Assembly: GCA_016714445.1 (NCBI GenBank)
Contig: JADJNF010000001.1
Span: 1,054,001 to 1,118,000, forward strand
DNA: 64,000 bases
Direction of reading: 5' to 3'
Source of the DNA: Saprospiraceae bacterium
Lineage (GTDB): Bacteria > Bacteroidota > Bacteroidia > Chitinophagales > Saprospiraceae
Part shown: in pieces, positions 43,943 through 54,076 of the stretch
Layout: each line of letters starts with the position of its first letter
Position numbering within the stretch: position 1 is the stretch's first letter
Translations under genes and position numbers: made by a program
Notes under the pieces: model-generated
The model's database searches: none
What the model was told of the DNA's origin: nothing
The model's input: only the letters and a program-made list of their open reading frames with translations

Positions 43943-44683
43943 CTATTCCTTTATTCTTTTGTCAGTTATTGATTGGATGGTTTTACCGGCAGCGGTCATT
44001 GATTTGACATTATTTATAAGCATGTCCCTGATCAGTGCTCCTGTATTATTCGTTTTTGCATCCTTTAAAAAATCCATATTATCTCCACCATTGGCGATAT
44101 AATCCGGTATGGCCGCATTATATACGGCATTGGTATCAATGGGAATGCCATGTATTCTAATATTTTTTGCTTTCCCATATGCTATTTCAAAACTAACGGT
44201 TCTGCTTACAGGCCAACCTCCTGATTCAGCCATTCTATCAAAAAAATGTTTGACTGTACTTCCTTTTAATTCAAGGATATACATTACATTATCAAAAGGC
44301 ATCAATTCATAAATTTTTCCAACAGTCACATCTCCTTTGGCCAGGACCGGTACCCTGATACCACCATAATTCTGTACTGCAAAATCCAAACGATCGGTGA
44401 CGAGTTTTTGAGTTTCATCCAGAAGTACATCTGCAAACCAATTGGTTAAATTAGAAGATGGCTTTCCTTTTGTCAATTCTTCATCACAATATCCTATGAC
44501 GTCATTCATGGTTTTATCCAGTTGAAGTTTATATGGTTCGATCATGGCAGCAACCTTTACATCAACAGGGTACGATGCCTTTTCTATTCTATAGGAACGA
44601 TTCTGGATGTCAGCAAGATGATATTGTTTCCCGCAAGAGATACATAAACTGACAAATAAAATTAAAACAAACTTACTATACAT
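43943..44683 (-). CDS. 5'-nucleotidase C-terminal domain lipoprotein
   Basis: 246 residues. Lipobox LCISCG (Cys17). SNLTNWFADVLL, FAVQNYGGIRVPVLAKGDVT and the IPDYIANGGDNMDFL motif are the substrate-binding C-domain of 5'-nucleotidases. It lies 2 nt upstream of the metallophosphatase half. The two-gene split keeps each domain with its own export signal. Confidence 0.87.
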   Translation of the reverse strand: MYSKFVLILFVSLCISCGKQYHLADIQNRSYRIEKASYPVDVKVAAMIEPYKLQLDKTMNDVIGYCDEELTKGKPSSNLTNWFADVLLDETQKLVTDRLDFAVQNYGGIRVPVLAKGDVTVGKIYELMPFDNVMYILELKGSTVKHFFDRMAESGGWPVSRTVSFEIAYGKAKNIRIHGIPIDTNAVYNAAIPDYIANGGDNMDFLKDAKTNNTGALIRDMLINNVKSMTAAGKTIQSITDKRIKE

Positions 44684-44697
44684 TATACTCTATTAAG

Positions 44698-45207
44698 TTA
44701 CATTAACAATTCGGCTTCATTCTTAATTGCTTTTCTTGCATAAGAAATAGGATCTGCTTTGGTCTCCGATATATTTTTGTAAATGTTTGTGATAAACTCT
44801 GCCGGAGAATTGCCATCTGTTCTGGAAATTACGTCCTGCATTTGGTCTTTTGCCAGTTTCAATATTTTCCAAAGATTTTCACTTACATATACCTGCTGTG
44901 TAATATTATGTTCATATTCCTGCTGGATAGCGATCAACATGGCATTTTTGAGTTCTTTGACTCCCATGTCAGTATTTGATAACCGATAAGCAAGATTGTC
45001 GACCGAAATCCTTTCACACACCATAATCAATCGCTCATAAGCCTGCAACTTAAGCGGAATAATATCTTTATTCATATTTTGTCGCTGCTTTAATGCCTCC
45101 AATTGATATTGCTGGAGTAAAAAATTCCTAAATAAATAATATACAGTGGCAAAAACAATTAAAGCCGGTACAGAATATTTTAAGATTTCAATTAAACTTT
45201 CTATCAT
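44698..45207 (-). CDS. DUF7935-like membrane-anchored protein
   Basis: 169 residues. One N-terminal helix (LKYSVPALIVFATVYYLF) followed by a charged helical region with KLQAYERLIMVCERISVDNL. This layout is found in a Bacteroidota-specific family of unknown function (resembling DUF7935). It is 14 nt upstream of the split 5'-nucleotidase genes and may be in their operon. Confidence 0.65.
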   Translation of the reverse strand: MIESLIEILKYSVPALIVFATVYYLFRNFLLQQYQLEALKQRQNMNKDIIPLKLQAYERLIMVCERISVDNLAYRLSNTDMGVKELKNAMLIAIQQEYEHNITQQVYVSENLWKILKLAKDQMQDVISRTDGNSPAEFITNIYKNISETKADPISYARKAIKNEAELLM

Positions 45208-45459
45208 ACATTTTACTATTATAACTCTAAACAGTTTTAAAAGAATTTTAAATTTTTAACTATTGGGGTGCCAAAAATTAAGGGTATAAATCTACTTTCA
45301 ATCAATTTCTATTCAATTAAAAATTTCTTATTTACCCTAACCCAGAATAACTGAACTATTTTAAGCGTAAATATGTTTAAAGTTTCAAATATTAAAATAA
45401 TATCAGAGATTTTGTAAAAAACCTGATTATTTTTGTGAAAATTTTTAAAATTTCCTAAC

Positions 45460-45813
45460 ATGTCAACAGATACTTTAACTCAAACAAAACCCATTTCCTT
45501 AACTCAAGGTGCACTTAATCAACTGAGAAGAATTCATACTGAGCAAAATCTCACAGATGACCATGGTCTACGTATTGGTGTAAAAGGTGGTGGTTGTTCG
45601 GGGTTTAGTTATGTATTGGGCTTTGACCTAAAAAAGGAAAAAGATGAAGAATATGAATTGGATGGATTTAAAATATACATGGAGAAGGCACATGCCATCT
45701 ATCTGCTGGGCATGGAAATCGATTGGATAGACGGATTAAATAACCGAGGTTTTACTTTCAGTAATCCCAACGCCAAAGAAACATGTGGATGTGGAACTTC
45801 TTTCTCGGCATAA
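45460..45813 (+). CDS. A-type Fe-S cluster carrier (IscA/SufA/ErpA family)
   Basis: 117 residues. The three cysteines of the HesB fold are visible: GVKGGGCSGFSY and ETCGCGTSF. The protein carries Fe-S or iron in cluster assembly. The exact member (IscA, SufA or ErpA) cannot be told from sequence. It lies 17 nt before ruvB on the same strand. Confidence 0.92.
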   Translation: MSTDTLTQTKPISLTQGALNQLRRIHTEQNLTDDHGLRIGVKGGGCSGFSYVLGFDLKKEKDEEYELDGFKIYMEKAHAIYLLGMEIDWIDGLNNRGFTFSNPNAKETCGCGTSFSA

Positions 45814-45830
45814 TTCACATACAAATCTGA

Positions 45831-46853
45831 ATGAATCAAAACCTTGACCCGACACAAGCTCACTTCAAACCTGAAGACAAACAAGTAGAAAAAGCGCTTC
45901 GGCCCAAAGGTTTAATTGATTTTAATGGTCAGTCTAAAATCGTTGATAATCTAAGTATTTTTATTCAGGCAGCAAAAAAGCGCGAAGAAGCACTGGATCA
46001 TGTACTCCTGCACGGCCCTCCCGGATTAGGTAAAACCACCCTATCCTACATCATAGCCAATGAACTGGAAACCAGCATGAAGATTACTTCCGGACCTGTA
46101 CTGGAAAAACCAGGTGATCTGGCAGGCCTGCTTACCGGTCTGGAAGAAGGAGACGTATTATTTATAGATGAAATCCACAGGCTCAACAATGTAGTAGAAG
46201 AATACTTATACTCTGCCATGGAAGATTACCGGATAGATATTATGATCGATTCCGGACCTAATGCCAGAAGCATACAGATCAATCTGAACCCCTTTACGCT
46301 GGTGGGTGCTACCACAAGAATGGGTTTGCTCACTGCACCTATGAGAGCGCGGTTTGGCATTTCTTTTTTACTTGATTACTATGATGTAGCCACATTAAGA
46401 AAGATATTATTCCGAAGTGCAGATATACTAGGAGTTTCTATAGATGATGAAGGAGCCACTGAAATAGCTCGCAGAAGTCGTGGTACACCAAGGATTGCAA
46501 ACGCATTGTTGAGACGTATCCGCGATTTTGCTCAGATCAAGGGCAATGGAAATATTGACATAGAAATTGCAAGATATGGTTTGGGTGCGCTGAATGTAGA
46601 TGAAAGTGGATTGGATGAGATGGACAATAGAATATTAAACACCATCATTGAAAAATTCAAAGGTGGACCAGTAGGTATCAGCACCATTGCTACAGCTGTT
46701 GGTGAGGAAGCGGGTACCATAGAAGAAGTACATGAACCATTCCTGATCATGGAAGGATATATACAGCGAACACCAAGAGGTCGGGAAGCCACTGCAAAAG
46801 CCTACAAACATATAGGCAAAGTACCTCCCGGGGTACCTGGAACCCTTTTCTGA
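45831..46853 (+). CDS. ruvB: Holliday junction helicase RuvB
   Basis: 340 residues. HVLLHGPPGLGKTTLSYIIA (Walker A), VLFIDEIHRLN (Walker B), GATTRMGLLTAPMRARFGI (sensor and arginine finger), and RRSRGTPRIANALLRRIRDFA (sensor II). RuvB drives branch migration with RuvA. Normal length. No ruvA or ruvC nearby. Confidence 0.97.
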   Translation: MNQNLDPTQAHFKPEDKQVEKALRPKGLIDFNGQSKIVDNLSIFIQAAKKREEALDHVLLHGPPGLGKTTLSYIIANELETSMKITSGPVLEKPGDLAGLLTGLEEGDVLFIDEIHRLNNVVEEYLYSAMEDYRIDIMIDSGPNARSIQINLNPFTLVGATTRMGLLTAPMRARFGISFLLDYYDVATLRKILFRSADILGVSIDDEGATEIARRSRGTPRIANALLRRIRDFAQIKGNGNIDIEIARYGLGALNVDESGLDEMDNRILNTIIEKFKGGPVGISTIATAVGEEAGTIEEVHEPFLIMEGYIQRTPRGREATAKAYKHIGKVPPGVPGTLF

Positions 46854-46875
46854 ATAATACTCAAGTGTCCTTATT

Positions 46876-47259
46876 ATGAGTAATATCTACCGACACATCC
46901 ATTTCGGGTTTATATTTTTGATGACATTCTTTCTCATTAATACACATGAATGTCGTACTCAAAGTCTTGACATTACTTATGTGGATACGGTAAGGGTTAT
47001 GACCTATAAGATAAAAGGTAAGACCGCAACAGGTAAAAGAACGTATAAAATTAAAGTTCCATTTCTTGCTGTATCTCGCGATCTTCTATCAAAATATCCA
47101 TTAAATTCAACCATTGAGCTTTTGGATTGCAGATGGGCAGGTAAATACAAAGTGCTGGACGTCATGGGAAAAAATCATGTTTCAACAGTTGACATTTTCT
47201 ATAAAGGGAAAAAGAAAAGTATAGTCAAATGTCTTTGCAAGGCATCATTAACAGAGTAA
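46876..47259 (+). CDS. Secreted 3D-like (double-psi barrel) protein
   Basis: 127 residues. A signal peptide precedes a core reading KGKTATGKRTYKI, VPFLAVSRDLLSKYPLNSTI, and GKYKVLDVMGKN with TVDIFY. This is the pattern of 3D/MltA-like double-psi barrels (TATG, AVDP, PLGS, IDIF). The usual Asp residues are partly replaced, so lytic activity is doubtful. It follows ruvB by 22 nt. Confidence 0.65.
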   Translation: MSNIYRHIHFGFIFLMTFFLINTHECRTQSLDITYVDTVRVMTYKIKGKTATGKRTYKIKVPFLAVSRDLLSKYPLNSTIELLDCRWAGKYKVLDVMGKNHVSTVDIFYKGKKKSIVKCLCKASLTE

Positions 47260-47276
47260 TCTACATTGCTGGATTC

Positions 47277-48569
47277 TTACAATATTTTAGGAAAAAAAGC
47301 AACGAGCAACAAAACACCCAATTGTATCATGATAAAAGGTACAATTCCTTTATACATATCAGATGTCTTAACTTCCGGAGGTGCTACTCCTTTAAGATAA
47401 AATAAGGCAAAACCAAAAGGTGGCGTCAGAAATGAAGTCTGAAGATTTAACGCCAGAAGGATGCCTATCCAAAGCGGATCCATTTGGAACTTAGCAAAAA
47501 TAGGTGCTACTATCGGAACTATAATAAAGATGATTTCAATAAAGTCTATAAAAAACCCAGCTATAAACACAATAACCATGACCAGCAGCAAAAACTGATA
47601 TGATGTGAGATTACTACCCTCAATCATACTAATCAGCATTTTATCGCCACCCAATCCTCTGAAAACCAATGAAAAAGTTGTGGCACCTATGAGTATCATA
47701 AATACCATAGACGTGAGATGAGTACTCTCAATCGAAACTGCTTTAAGCAACTTCCAGGATAGCTTTTTTTGAAATAAAGTAAGAAGAATCGCCCCCAATG
47801 CTCCAACAGCTGCAGCTTCCGTTGGGCTAGCTATACCTGTAAATATGACACCAAGCACAGCAATGATTAATACCATAGGATATAAAAAAGACTTTAGCAA
47901 CTTAGATAAGTAGTTGGCAGATTTATACAGTCTGATTTCTTCTTCCGGCAAAGCAGGTGCTTTATCTGGATACACAAAAGCAAAACCCAGGATGTATAAA
48001 ATATAAGCCAATACTAATAACATACCAGGTACTATGGCTGCCTTAAATAATTCCCCTACAGGAACGTTCAGAACGCTACCCAATAAAACCAACACAACTG
48101 ATGGCGGAATAATCTGTCCTAAAGTACCAGAGCTGGCAATAACACCAGTTGCCAAAGGGATGGAATAGTTTTTTTTAATCATGATTGGTAAGCTGATGAG
48201 CCCCATAGCGATAACTGTTGCACCTACTATACCCGTAGATGCAGCAAGCAAAGTTCCTACAATGACCACAGAAAGTGCAAGTCCACCTTTTACCTTGCCA
48301 AACAAAACCCCCATTGATCTTAATAATTCTTCCGCAATTCCGGACTTTTCGAGTGTAAGTCCCATAAAAACGAAGAGGGGAACAGCCAATAATACGTAAT
48401 TTTGAAGTGTGCCCATAATCCGAAGCGGAAGAAAGTCCAAAAAATCTGGAACAAAAATAATCCCAACTATGACAGAAAGTCCTCCTAAAACAAATGCCAC
48501 AGGATATCCGGTCATTAAAAATAAAAAAATGGCTGCAAATAATATTAAGGCAATAACTTCGTAATTCAT
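47277..48569 (-). CDS. TRAP transporter large permease (DctM)
   Basis: 430 residues with 11-12 hydrophobic helices. VFMGLTLEKSGIAEELLRSM, VVGTLLAASTGIVGATVIAM and the LGQIIPPSVVLVLLG motif are diagnostic of DctM. It forms the transport channel of a TRAP system for organic acids or sialic acid-like substrates. The start overlaps the end of dctQ by 4 nt. A binding protein (DctP) gene is not in this cluster. Confidence 0.9.
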   Translation of the reverse strand: MNYEVIALILFAAIFLFLMTGYPVAFVLGGLSVIVGIIFVPDFLDFLPLRIMGTLQNYVLLAVPLFVFMGLTLEKSGIAEELLRSMGVLFGKVKGGLALSVVIVGTLLAASTGIVGATVIAMGLISLPIMIKKNYSIPLATGVIASSGTLGQIIPPSVVLVLLGSVLNVPVGELFKAAIVPGMLLVLAYILYILGFAFVYPDKAPALPEEEIRLYKSANYLSKLLKSFLYPMVLIIAVLGVIFTGIASPTEAAAVGALGAILLTLFQKKLSWKLLKAVSIESTHLTSMVFMILIGATTFSLVFRGLGGDKMLISMIEGSNLTSYQFLLLVMVIVFIAGFFIDFIEIIFIIVPIVAPIFAKFQMDPLWIGILLALNLQTSFLTPPFGFALFYLKGVAPPEVKTSDMYKGIVPFIMIQLGVLLLVAFFPKIL

Positions 48570-49105
48570 TTCAGTAGGGTTTTAGTTTGATTTACTATCA
48601 TACTTATTGCCTGCAAAAGAATCAGAAAAAAACAGAGCACTATACAAAATTTTATAATATAAATGGCAGGAAGACCACCTGGGTTGGGCGATCCTTCCCG
48701 AATATATAACGAATTTGAAGCATATTTATAACAAGTCATGATTCCAACAATACACCATGGAATTAATAATAAAACTGTGCACACCAAATCAACTGCAGCT
48801 TTTTTTGACTCACTAAATCCGCTATAAAAGACGTCTACTCTTACATGTTTATCTTGCTGTAAAGTATAAGCACTACCCAAAAGAAATAAAAGCCCGAAAA
48901 AATGCCATTCCAATTCAATCAACCAGTTGAAGGTTTGATTAAATAAATATCTTTGTAAAACATCAAGACAAATTAAAAAAATAAGCACAAGATTTAACCA
49001 GGCACTTTTTTCACCTATCCATTTTACCAGTTGCTGAATAAATAAAACCACAGGCATAACTACTATATTTTGGAATAAAAGTATTAAAAAAAATCTCAAC
49101 AGCAA
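48566..49105 (-). CDS. TRAP transporter small permease (DctQ)
   Basis: 179 residues, four membrane helices. FNWLIELEWHFFGLLFLLGS and LQQDKHVRVDVFYSGFS are the conserved DctQ blocks. It partners the DctM downstream. Neither an upstream nor a downstream dctP is visible, so the solute is unknown. Confidence 0.85.
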   Translation of the reverse strand: MLLRFFLILLFQNIVVMPVVLFIQQLVKWIGEKSAWLNLVLIFLICLDVLQRYLFNQTFNWLIELEWHFFGLLFLLGSAYTLQQDKHVRVDVFYSGFSESKKAAVDLVCTVLLLIPWCIVGIMTCYKYASNSLYIREGSPNPGGLPAIYIIKFCIVLCFFLILLQAISMIVNQTKTLLK

Positions 49106-49278
49106 ATAATTATCTGGAATCTAGTATACAAAAGAACCATTTAATCCCATAAACTTAGATATAAGTATAAAGATTACACAAATTTGACGATAATCGTAAG
49201 CCTTTTGATTTTCAATTTGTTACTTTTGCAATTCTTTATAAAATTATACTTTAAACTAATATTTAACAGCAACTATAC

Positions 49279-51051
49279 ATGAAATCATTTTTTCCAACAT
49301 TTTTCGCATCATGCCTTGGTGTTTTTGCGGCTTTTGCTCTCTGTATTTTTATATTGATTGGTATCAGTATTTCAAGTATATCACAAAAAGAATCCTATGG
49401 AGATAATACAATACTGAAATTGAAACTGGAGGAATTCATACCGGAAAAGTCAGATAATGTAAATCAGCAATCAGTGTTCTTTGGTGGTTCATCAGAAACC
49501 ATTGGACTAAGAAGAATATTAACTTTGCTGGAAGCTGCTTCTGAAGATAAAAAAATCAAAGGGATACTCATTGAAAATAATTCTATAGGAGTAGGTCAAG
49601 CCACTGTTTTGAGTTTAATGGCTGGATTGCAAAAATTTAAAGATAGTGGCAAGTTTATATACACCTATGCAGATAGCCATAGCCAATCATCATATTTGCT
49701 TTGTTCTGTAGCTGACTCCATGTTCATTAATCCTCAAGGAGGAGTTGACCTGAAAGGATACGGAGCTGCTATTCCCTTTTTTAAAAATATGCTGGATAAA
49801 GTGGGTATAGAAATGAATATATTCTATGCAGGTAATTTCAAAAGCGGTACTGAGCCATACAGACTTAATGAAATGAGTGATTTCAACAGATTGCAGACCA
49901 GAACATTTCTTGAGGACATGCAGGAAATTATGATTAAAAAAATTGCTGAAAACAGAAACCTGACTCCTGAAAAGATCAACAATATCATGGCAAATCTTGA
50001 AGGCCGTACAGGTAAAAAGGCACTTGAAAATGGTTTGGTAGATGCCTTGTTTTATAAAGATCAACTGGAAGATTTTTTGAGACAAAAACTGGACATAAAA
50101 GAAGGTAAAAAGCTAAAGATGGTCTCTCTTTCAGAATACAATACCATTGCTGACATTGATGATAAAGGTAAAGGTAAAAATAAAATTGCCATCATTTATG
50201 CTGAAGGTGAAATCATTTACGGATCCAATGAGCCGGGTATCATAAGTGAGAAAAAGTACATCAGCATGTTGACCAAAATAAGAAATGATAAAAACATTAA
50301 AGCCGTAGTGCTTCGAGTAAACTCACCCGGAGGAAATGCATTTACAAGTGATGTGATCTGGCGTGAATTGGAAAAAATTAAAGAAGCAGGAAAACCATTA
50401 ATTGCTTCATTTGGGGATTATGCTGCTTCCGGAGGCTATTATATTGCTGCTGGTGCGGACAGGATTGTTGCTCAACCTAACACATTGACTGGTTCTATTG
50501 GTGTGTATATGATGTTTCCCAATGCAACTAAGCTGCTGAACGAAAAAATCGGTGTTAATTTCGATACCATTAAAACGCATGAATTTGCTACCGGTTTCAG
50601 CCCGACCAATAATTTATCAGAAAAGGAAAAAGCATTATTACAGGAATCTACCTATGAAATATATGATCTTTTTATAGATCGGGTGTCCAAAGGCAGAAAA
50701 TTGTCTGTAGACAGTACAAAAGTTATTGCTCAAGGAAGAGTTTGGACTGGTAAAAGAGCCATAGAAATAGGCTTGGTGGATGAGCTTGGTGGATTAGATG
50801 AAGCTATTGCGATAGCGGTTGAAAAAGCAGGTCTTACTGATTATAAAACAGTTGAATATCCTTTTATTGAAGAAGATTTTATTGCTACTATTGTACGCGA
50901 AATTCAAAAAGGGAAAGGAGATGAAGACGTTATGGGACTTTTTAGCACCAAAGAAGAAAGAATAATGCTTGACCAATATCAGCAATTTAAAGCAATCATC
51001 AGACTAAAGGAGCCTAATGCAAGGTTACCATTTATATTTAATTTTAACTGA
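49279..51051 (+). CDS. sppA: Signal peptide peptidase SppA (long form)
   Basis: 590 residues: an N-terminal membrane helix and two tandem S49 domains, as in E. coli SppA. The first domain supplies a candidate catalytic lysine (Lys188 in AGNFKSGTEPY), the second the serine (Ser384 in GDYAASGGYYIA), with NSPGGNAF as the oxyanion loop. The enzyme clears remnant signal peptides from the inner membrane. It has its own promoter region divergent from the TRAP genes. Confidence 0.93.
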   Translation: MKSFFPTFFASCLGVFAAFALCIFILIGISISSISQKESYGDNTILKLKLEEFIPEKSDNVNQQSVFFGGSSETIGLRRILTLLEAASEDKKIKGILIENNSIGVGQATVLSLMAGLQKFKDSGKFIYTYADSHSQSSYLLCSVADSMFINPQGGVDLKGYGAAIPFFKNMLDKVGIEMNIFYAGNFKSGTEPYRLNEMSDFNRLQTRTFLEDMQEIMIKKIAENRNLTPEKINNIMANLEGRTGKKALENGLVDALFYKDQLEDFLRQKLDIKEGKKLKMVSLSEYNTIADIDDKGKGKNKIAIIYAEGEIIYGSNEPGIISEKKYISMLTKIRNDKNIKAVVLRVNSPGGNAFTSDVIWRELEKIKEAGKPLIASFGDYAASGGYYIAAGADRIVAQPNTLTGSIGVYMMFPNATKLLNEKIGVNFDTIKTHEFATGFSPTNNLSEKEKALLQESTYEIYDLFIDRVSKGRKLSVDSTKVIAQGRVWTGKRAIEIGLVDELGGLDEAIAIAVEKAGLTDYKTVEYPFIEEDFIATIVREIQKGKGDEDVMGLFSTKEERIMLDQYQQFKAIIRLKEPNARLPFIFNFN

Positions 51052-51156
51052 TCTTAGGTTTTTTTATTAAAAGTCGTCTTTTCAACTATTTGTAACGTAA
51101 AAAATATCAAAGAATACAATTTCACTAAGTTGTATTCTGATAAACCCAAAGATAAT

Positions 51157-51164
51157 TACTTTTG
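51157..51164 (+). promoter_or_regulatory. -7 box before the MFS gene
   Basis: TACTTTTG fits TAnnTTTG perfectly and overlaps a GTG at 51164, which rules out that codon as the start and favours ATG 51185. A TTG at 51130-51132 is 24 nt away, slightly long. Confidence 0.55.
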
Positions 51165-51184
51165 TGGCTCATTTAGATATTGCT

Positions 51185-52351
51185 ATGCTGAGTCATCTTC
51201 AAACATTCTTTACTCATAAAAAAAGTCTTGCAGTCGGATCCGGTTTTTTCCTGCTTGGATTTTTATTTGGAAATTGGGCTACTTTAATTCCATATATAAA
51301 ATCATTTTACAAATTAGATGATGGTATACTTGGACTGATGCTTCTTTGTCTACCGCTGGGAGCCATGTCATTTAATCCGATCGCTGCTATTTTAATCCAG
51401 CGATTTGGATTTCAGAAAACCACCGTTTTTGGTATGTTGTTCCTTTCCTTTGCTTTTGTTTTACCTATAACCATTTCAACAATCATATTACTACCATTTA
51501 CGCTGATATTGGCAGGTATGAGCATGACATTGCTCAATATTTCAGTAAATACAGCGGCTACAGTCATTGAAAAGCAATACAATATAAATATAATGTCAAC
51601 TTGTCACGGGATGTTTAGTCTTGGCCTTATGACAGGTTCGCTCATGAGGAGCTTTACTTTTTTATTTGACATAGATGAAAAGATACACATGCTGATCATG
51701 GCAGGCATGGGATTGATTATCACATTTTTTGTTGGCAAAACGATACTTTCCATTCACACTCTCTCCAGAAGTACGGACGATAAACCTTCAAAATTCAGAC
51801 TGGTATTACCTAAAGGTGTTTTACTAAGTATTGTGATTATAAGTATTTGTATCAATGTAACAGAAGGATCTATCACAGATTGGGCATCGGTATATATGAA
51901 AGATGTGGTACAAACAAGTCCATTTTTTATTGGTTGGGGTCTATTTGGATATTCCACTTTTATGGCATTGGGCAGATTATTCGGAGATGGCATCATTCCG
52001 ATTTTCGGGAAAAACAATGTATTGGTTTATGGTGCCGCATTGGCTTTAGGGGGTCTTTTAATCACAATATTTCTGCCCTTTACCTGGACAGCTATTGCAG
52101 GGTTTGGTCTGATCGGGCTGGGCGTTTCTTGTGGTGCCCCTATCTTGTATGCAAGTGCTGCCAGATATCCCGGATTACCTGATTCCGGTGGACTTGCCAT
52201 CATGAATACTTTTGCTATGGGAGGATTTTTAATGGGTCCGGTAGTCATCGGATTTATTTCTGACTTGTCATCTTTATCTGTTGCCTTTGGTTTTGTTCTA
52301 TTTTTAGCTTTAGTGTGGATGTTCATTTCAAGGAAGGTCGAATTGTTTTAA
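51185..52351 (+). CDS. MFS transporter
   Basis: 388 residues from MLSHLQTFFTHKKSL. Twelve predicted helices with the inter-helix loop IQRFGFQKTTVFG; the helix with GHGMFSLGLM-like CHGMFSLGLMTGSL and the SITDWASVYMKDVV segment occur in FucP/YbjJ-type MFS carriers for sugars or similar solutes. Substrate unknown. Start chosen because the promoter overlaps the upstream GTG. Confidence 0.85.
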   Translation: MLSHLQTFFTHKKSLAVGSGFFLLGFLFGNWATLIPYIKSFYKLDDGILGLMLLCLPLGAMSFNPIAAILIQRFGFQKTTVFGMLFLSFAFVLPITISTIILLPFTLILAGMSMTLLNISVNTAATVIEKQYNINIMSTCHGMFSLGLMTGSLMRSFTFLFDIDEKIHMLIMAGMGLIITFFVGKTILSIHTLSRSTDDKPSKFRLVLPKGVLLSIVIISICINVTEGSITDWASVYMKDVVQTSPFFIGWGLFGYSTFMALGRLFGDGIIPIFGKNNVLVYGAALALGGLLITIFLPFTWTAIAGFGLIGLGVSCGAPILYASAARYPGLPDSGGLAIMNTFAMGGFLMGPVVIGFISDLSSLSVAFGFVLFLALVWMFISRKVELF

Positions 52352-52490
52352 TATCCTTTAAATTACGAACGGTGAGCAACGAATGAGGAACATAGAATTC
52401 TGATCTGGTGAAATTAAGAATACGTTTTCTTGGAAGCATAAGGAAACTTATCAGTCTGCTTATTGTATTTCCTTTTCTATAGTACTAAAT

Positions 52491-53133
52491 TTATGTTTTT
52501 CTGAATATTATACATCGTTGATTGTCTGTATACACTATAGATAATCCAAAAATTAATTCCATAAATTTCATGGTCTTTTCGTGGTAAAAACTCACATGAG
52601 TGAAATCTCTGACATAGTACCAAGAACTAAATTGATTCACATCCTTCCAAAAATCAGTCATTAAAACGAGATAACCATTTTCATGAATTAATTCCATTAG
52701 TTTTTTTATTTCCTTTTTTGGGTCAAAAAAATGCTCAAAACACTCTGTAGCAAAAATTAATTCATATTTTTTATTTGGCCATTCCGGAAAAAAAAATGGA
52801 TCATACAAATCACAATCAAAGCCACGCGAAACCAATATTTCAGACAATACAGGCTTCGGGCCACATCCATAATCCAATATTTTCATACTCTTATTCATAA
52901 AATTCTCAGCAGGGTCTATGGCTTGTTTCAAAAAACGCACATAACCGTCATTATTTCCACTGTTAATATGCAGAAGATATCTTTCTTTTTCACTAACCAT
53001 ATCCGGTAAGTCAGATTTGTCCATAAAAATAAGATCACACACCTCACAATGGTGATACTCTCTTTTTATGTACTTTCTGTATAACGCCACTTATTATAGC
53101 TGATCGACATAGCGGACATATCGGTTCACTCAT
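52491..53133 (-). pseudogene. Zinc-ribbon SAM methyltransferase with N-terminal frameshift
   Basis: The open frame 53090-52491 codes 199 residues from a GTG with the SAM motif ILDYGCGPKPVLSE and a FATECFEHFFDPKKE post-motif. Its first cysteine pair, HHCEVCDLIF, lacks a partner. In the next frame, ATG 53133 reads MSEPICPLCRSAII, an ideal first half of a zinc ribbon. Removing one A near 53093-53097 joins them into 213 codons. The break may be real or a sequencing error. The whole would match class I methyltransferases with an N-terminal zinc ribbon; substrate unknown. Confidence 0.75.
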
Positions 53134-53271
53134 ACAATAAAAAAATTTAAATTCAAATGGTGCTTGTTCTGGTATTTAGAAAAAATAATTTTAGTTTAAT
53201 CAGACGAAAATTATCCTAATTATTTATCAAAGATAAAAATCTTTTATTGGTGCCAAACTGTTTAAAATATT

Positions 53272-54030
53272 GTGAGTTCAAACGTTAAATCATATCAGTC
53301 AAAAATATATATTCAGGATGTCACTATTTCCGCTTTAAATAGAATAAGGACTACAAGGATTTTGTTGCCGGAAGCGTATTATAAGTATACTGAAAAACAT
53401 TTTCCTGTATTGTATATGCTGGACGGTCAGAACCTATTTGATCCATCTACTTCATATGGTAAACCTTGGTATATCCAAAAAACTATGGATGACCTACCTT
53501 ATAAACACCAATGTATAGTAGTAGGAATAGATAATGGCGGCCATTACAGAGGTTCAGAATATCTTCCACATCATCACCATAAATTTTTTTATCACGGAGA
53601 AGGCGATATTTTTTTAGATTTTATAATACATGAGTTGAAGCCTAAGGTAGATGAACATTTAAGGACATTAAAGGACAGAGATAATACTTTGATAGCGGGT
53701 AGTTCAATGGGTGGTTTACTGTCATTTTACGCGGCTACCAGAAAAAGTGATATTTTTGGAAAAGCAGGCGTTTTTTCCCCTGCATTCTGGCTGTATCCCT
53801 CTGTTTTGCATTTGAAACCTAAATCATTTAGTAAAATATACCTCATGGGAAGTAAAACAGAAAGCAGAGGTATGACACATACTATTGAAAAGACGTATTG
53901 GTCACTGAAAGAAGCCGGATATACTGAAGATAACATTAGAGTAATCTTAAAAGAACGAGGCAAACATAACGAAATACTATGGGGACGACAATTTGGCCCC
54001 ATGCTCAAATGGCTTTTGAATGATGAATAA
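53272..54030 (+). CDS. Alpha/beta-hydrolase esterase, enterochelin-esterase-like
   Basis: 252 residues from a GTG. KHFPVLYMLDGQNLFD, LIAGSSMGGLLSFYAA (nucleophile Ser in GSSMGG), and RGKHNEILWG, which carries the catalytic His. This is the Esterase D/enterochelin esterase-like superfamily. No signal peptide is evident. Substrate unknown; acylated sugars or siderophores are possible. Confidence 0.85.
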   Translation: MSSNVKSYQSKIYIQDVTISALNRIRTTRILLPEAYYKYTEKHFPVLYMLDGQNLFDPSTSYGKPWYIQKTMDDLPYKHQCIVVGIDNGGHYRGSEYLPHHHHKFFYHGEGDIFLDFIIHELKPKVDEHLRTLKDRDNTLIAGSSMGGLLSFYAATRKSDIFGKAGVFSPAFWLYPSVLHLKPKSFSKIYLMGSKTESRGMTHTIEKTYWSLKEAGYTEDNIRVILKERGKHNEILWGRQFGPMLKWLLNDE

Positions 54031-54076
54031 ATTAAAGCAAAATTATTCTTAAATCATATCTTTGTAAAAAATAAAC

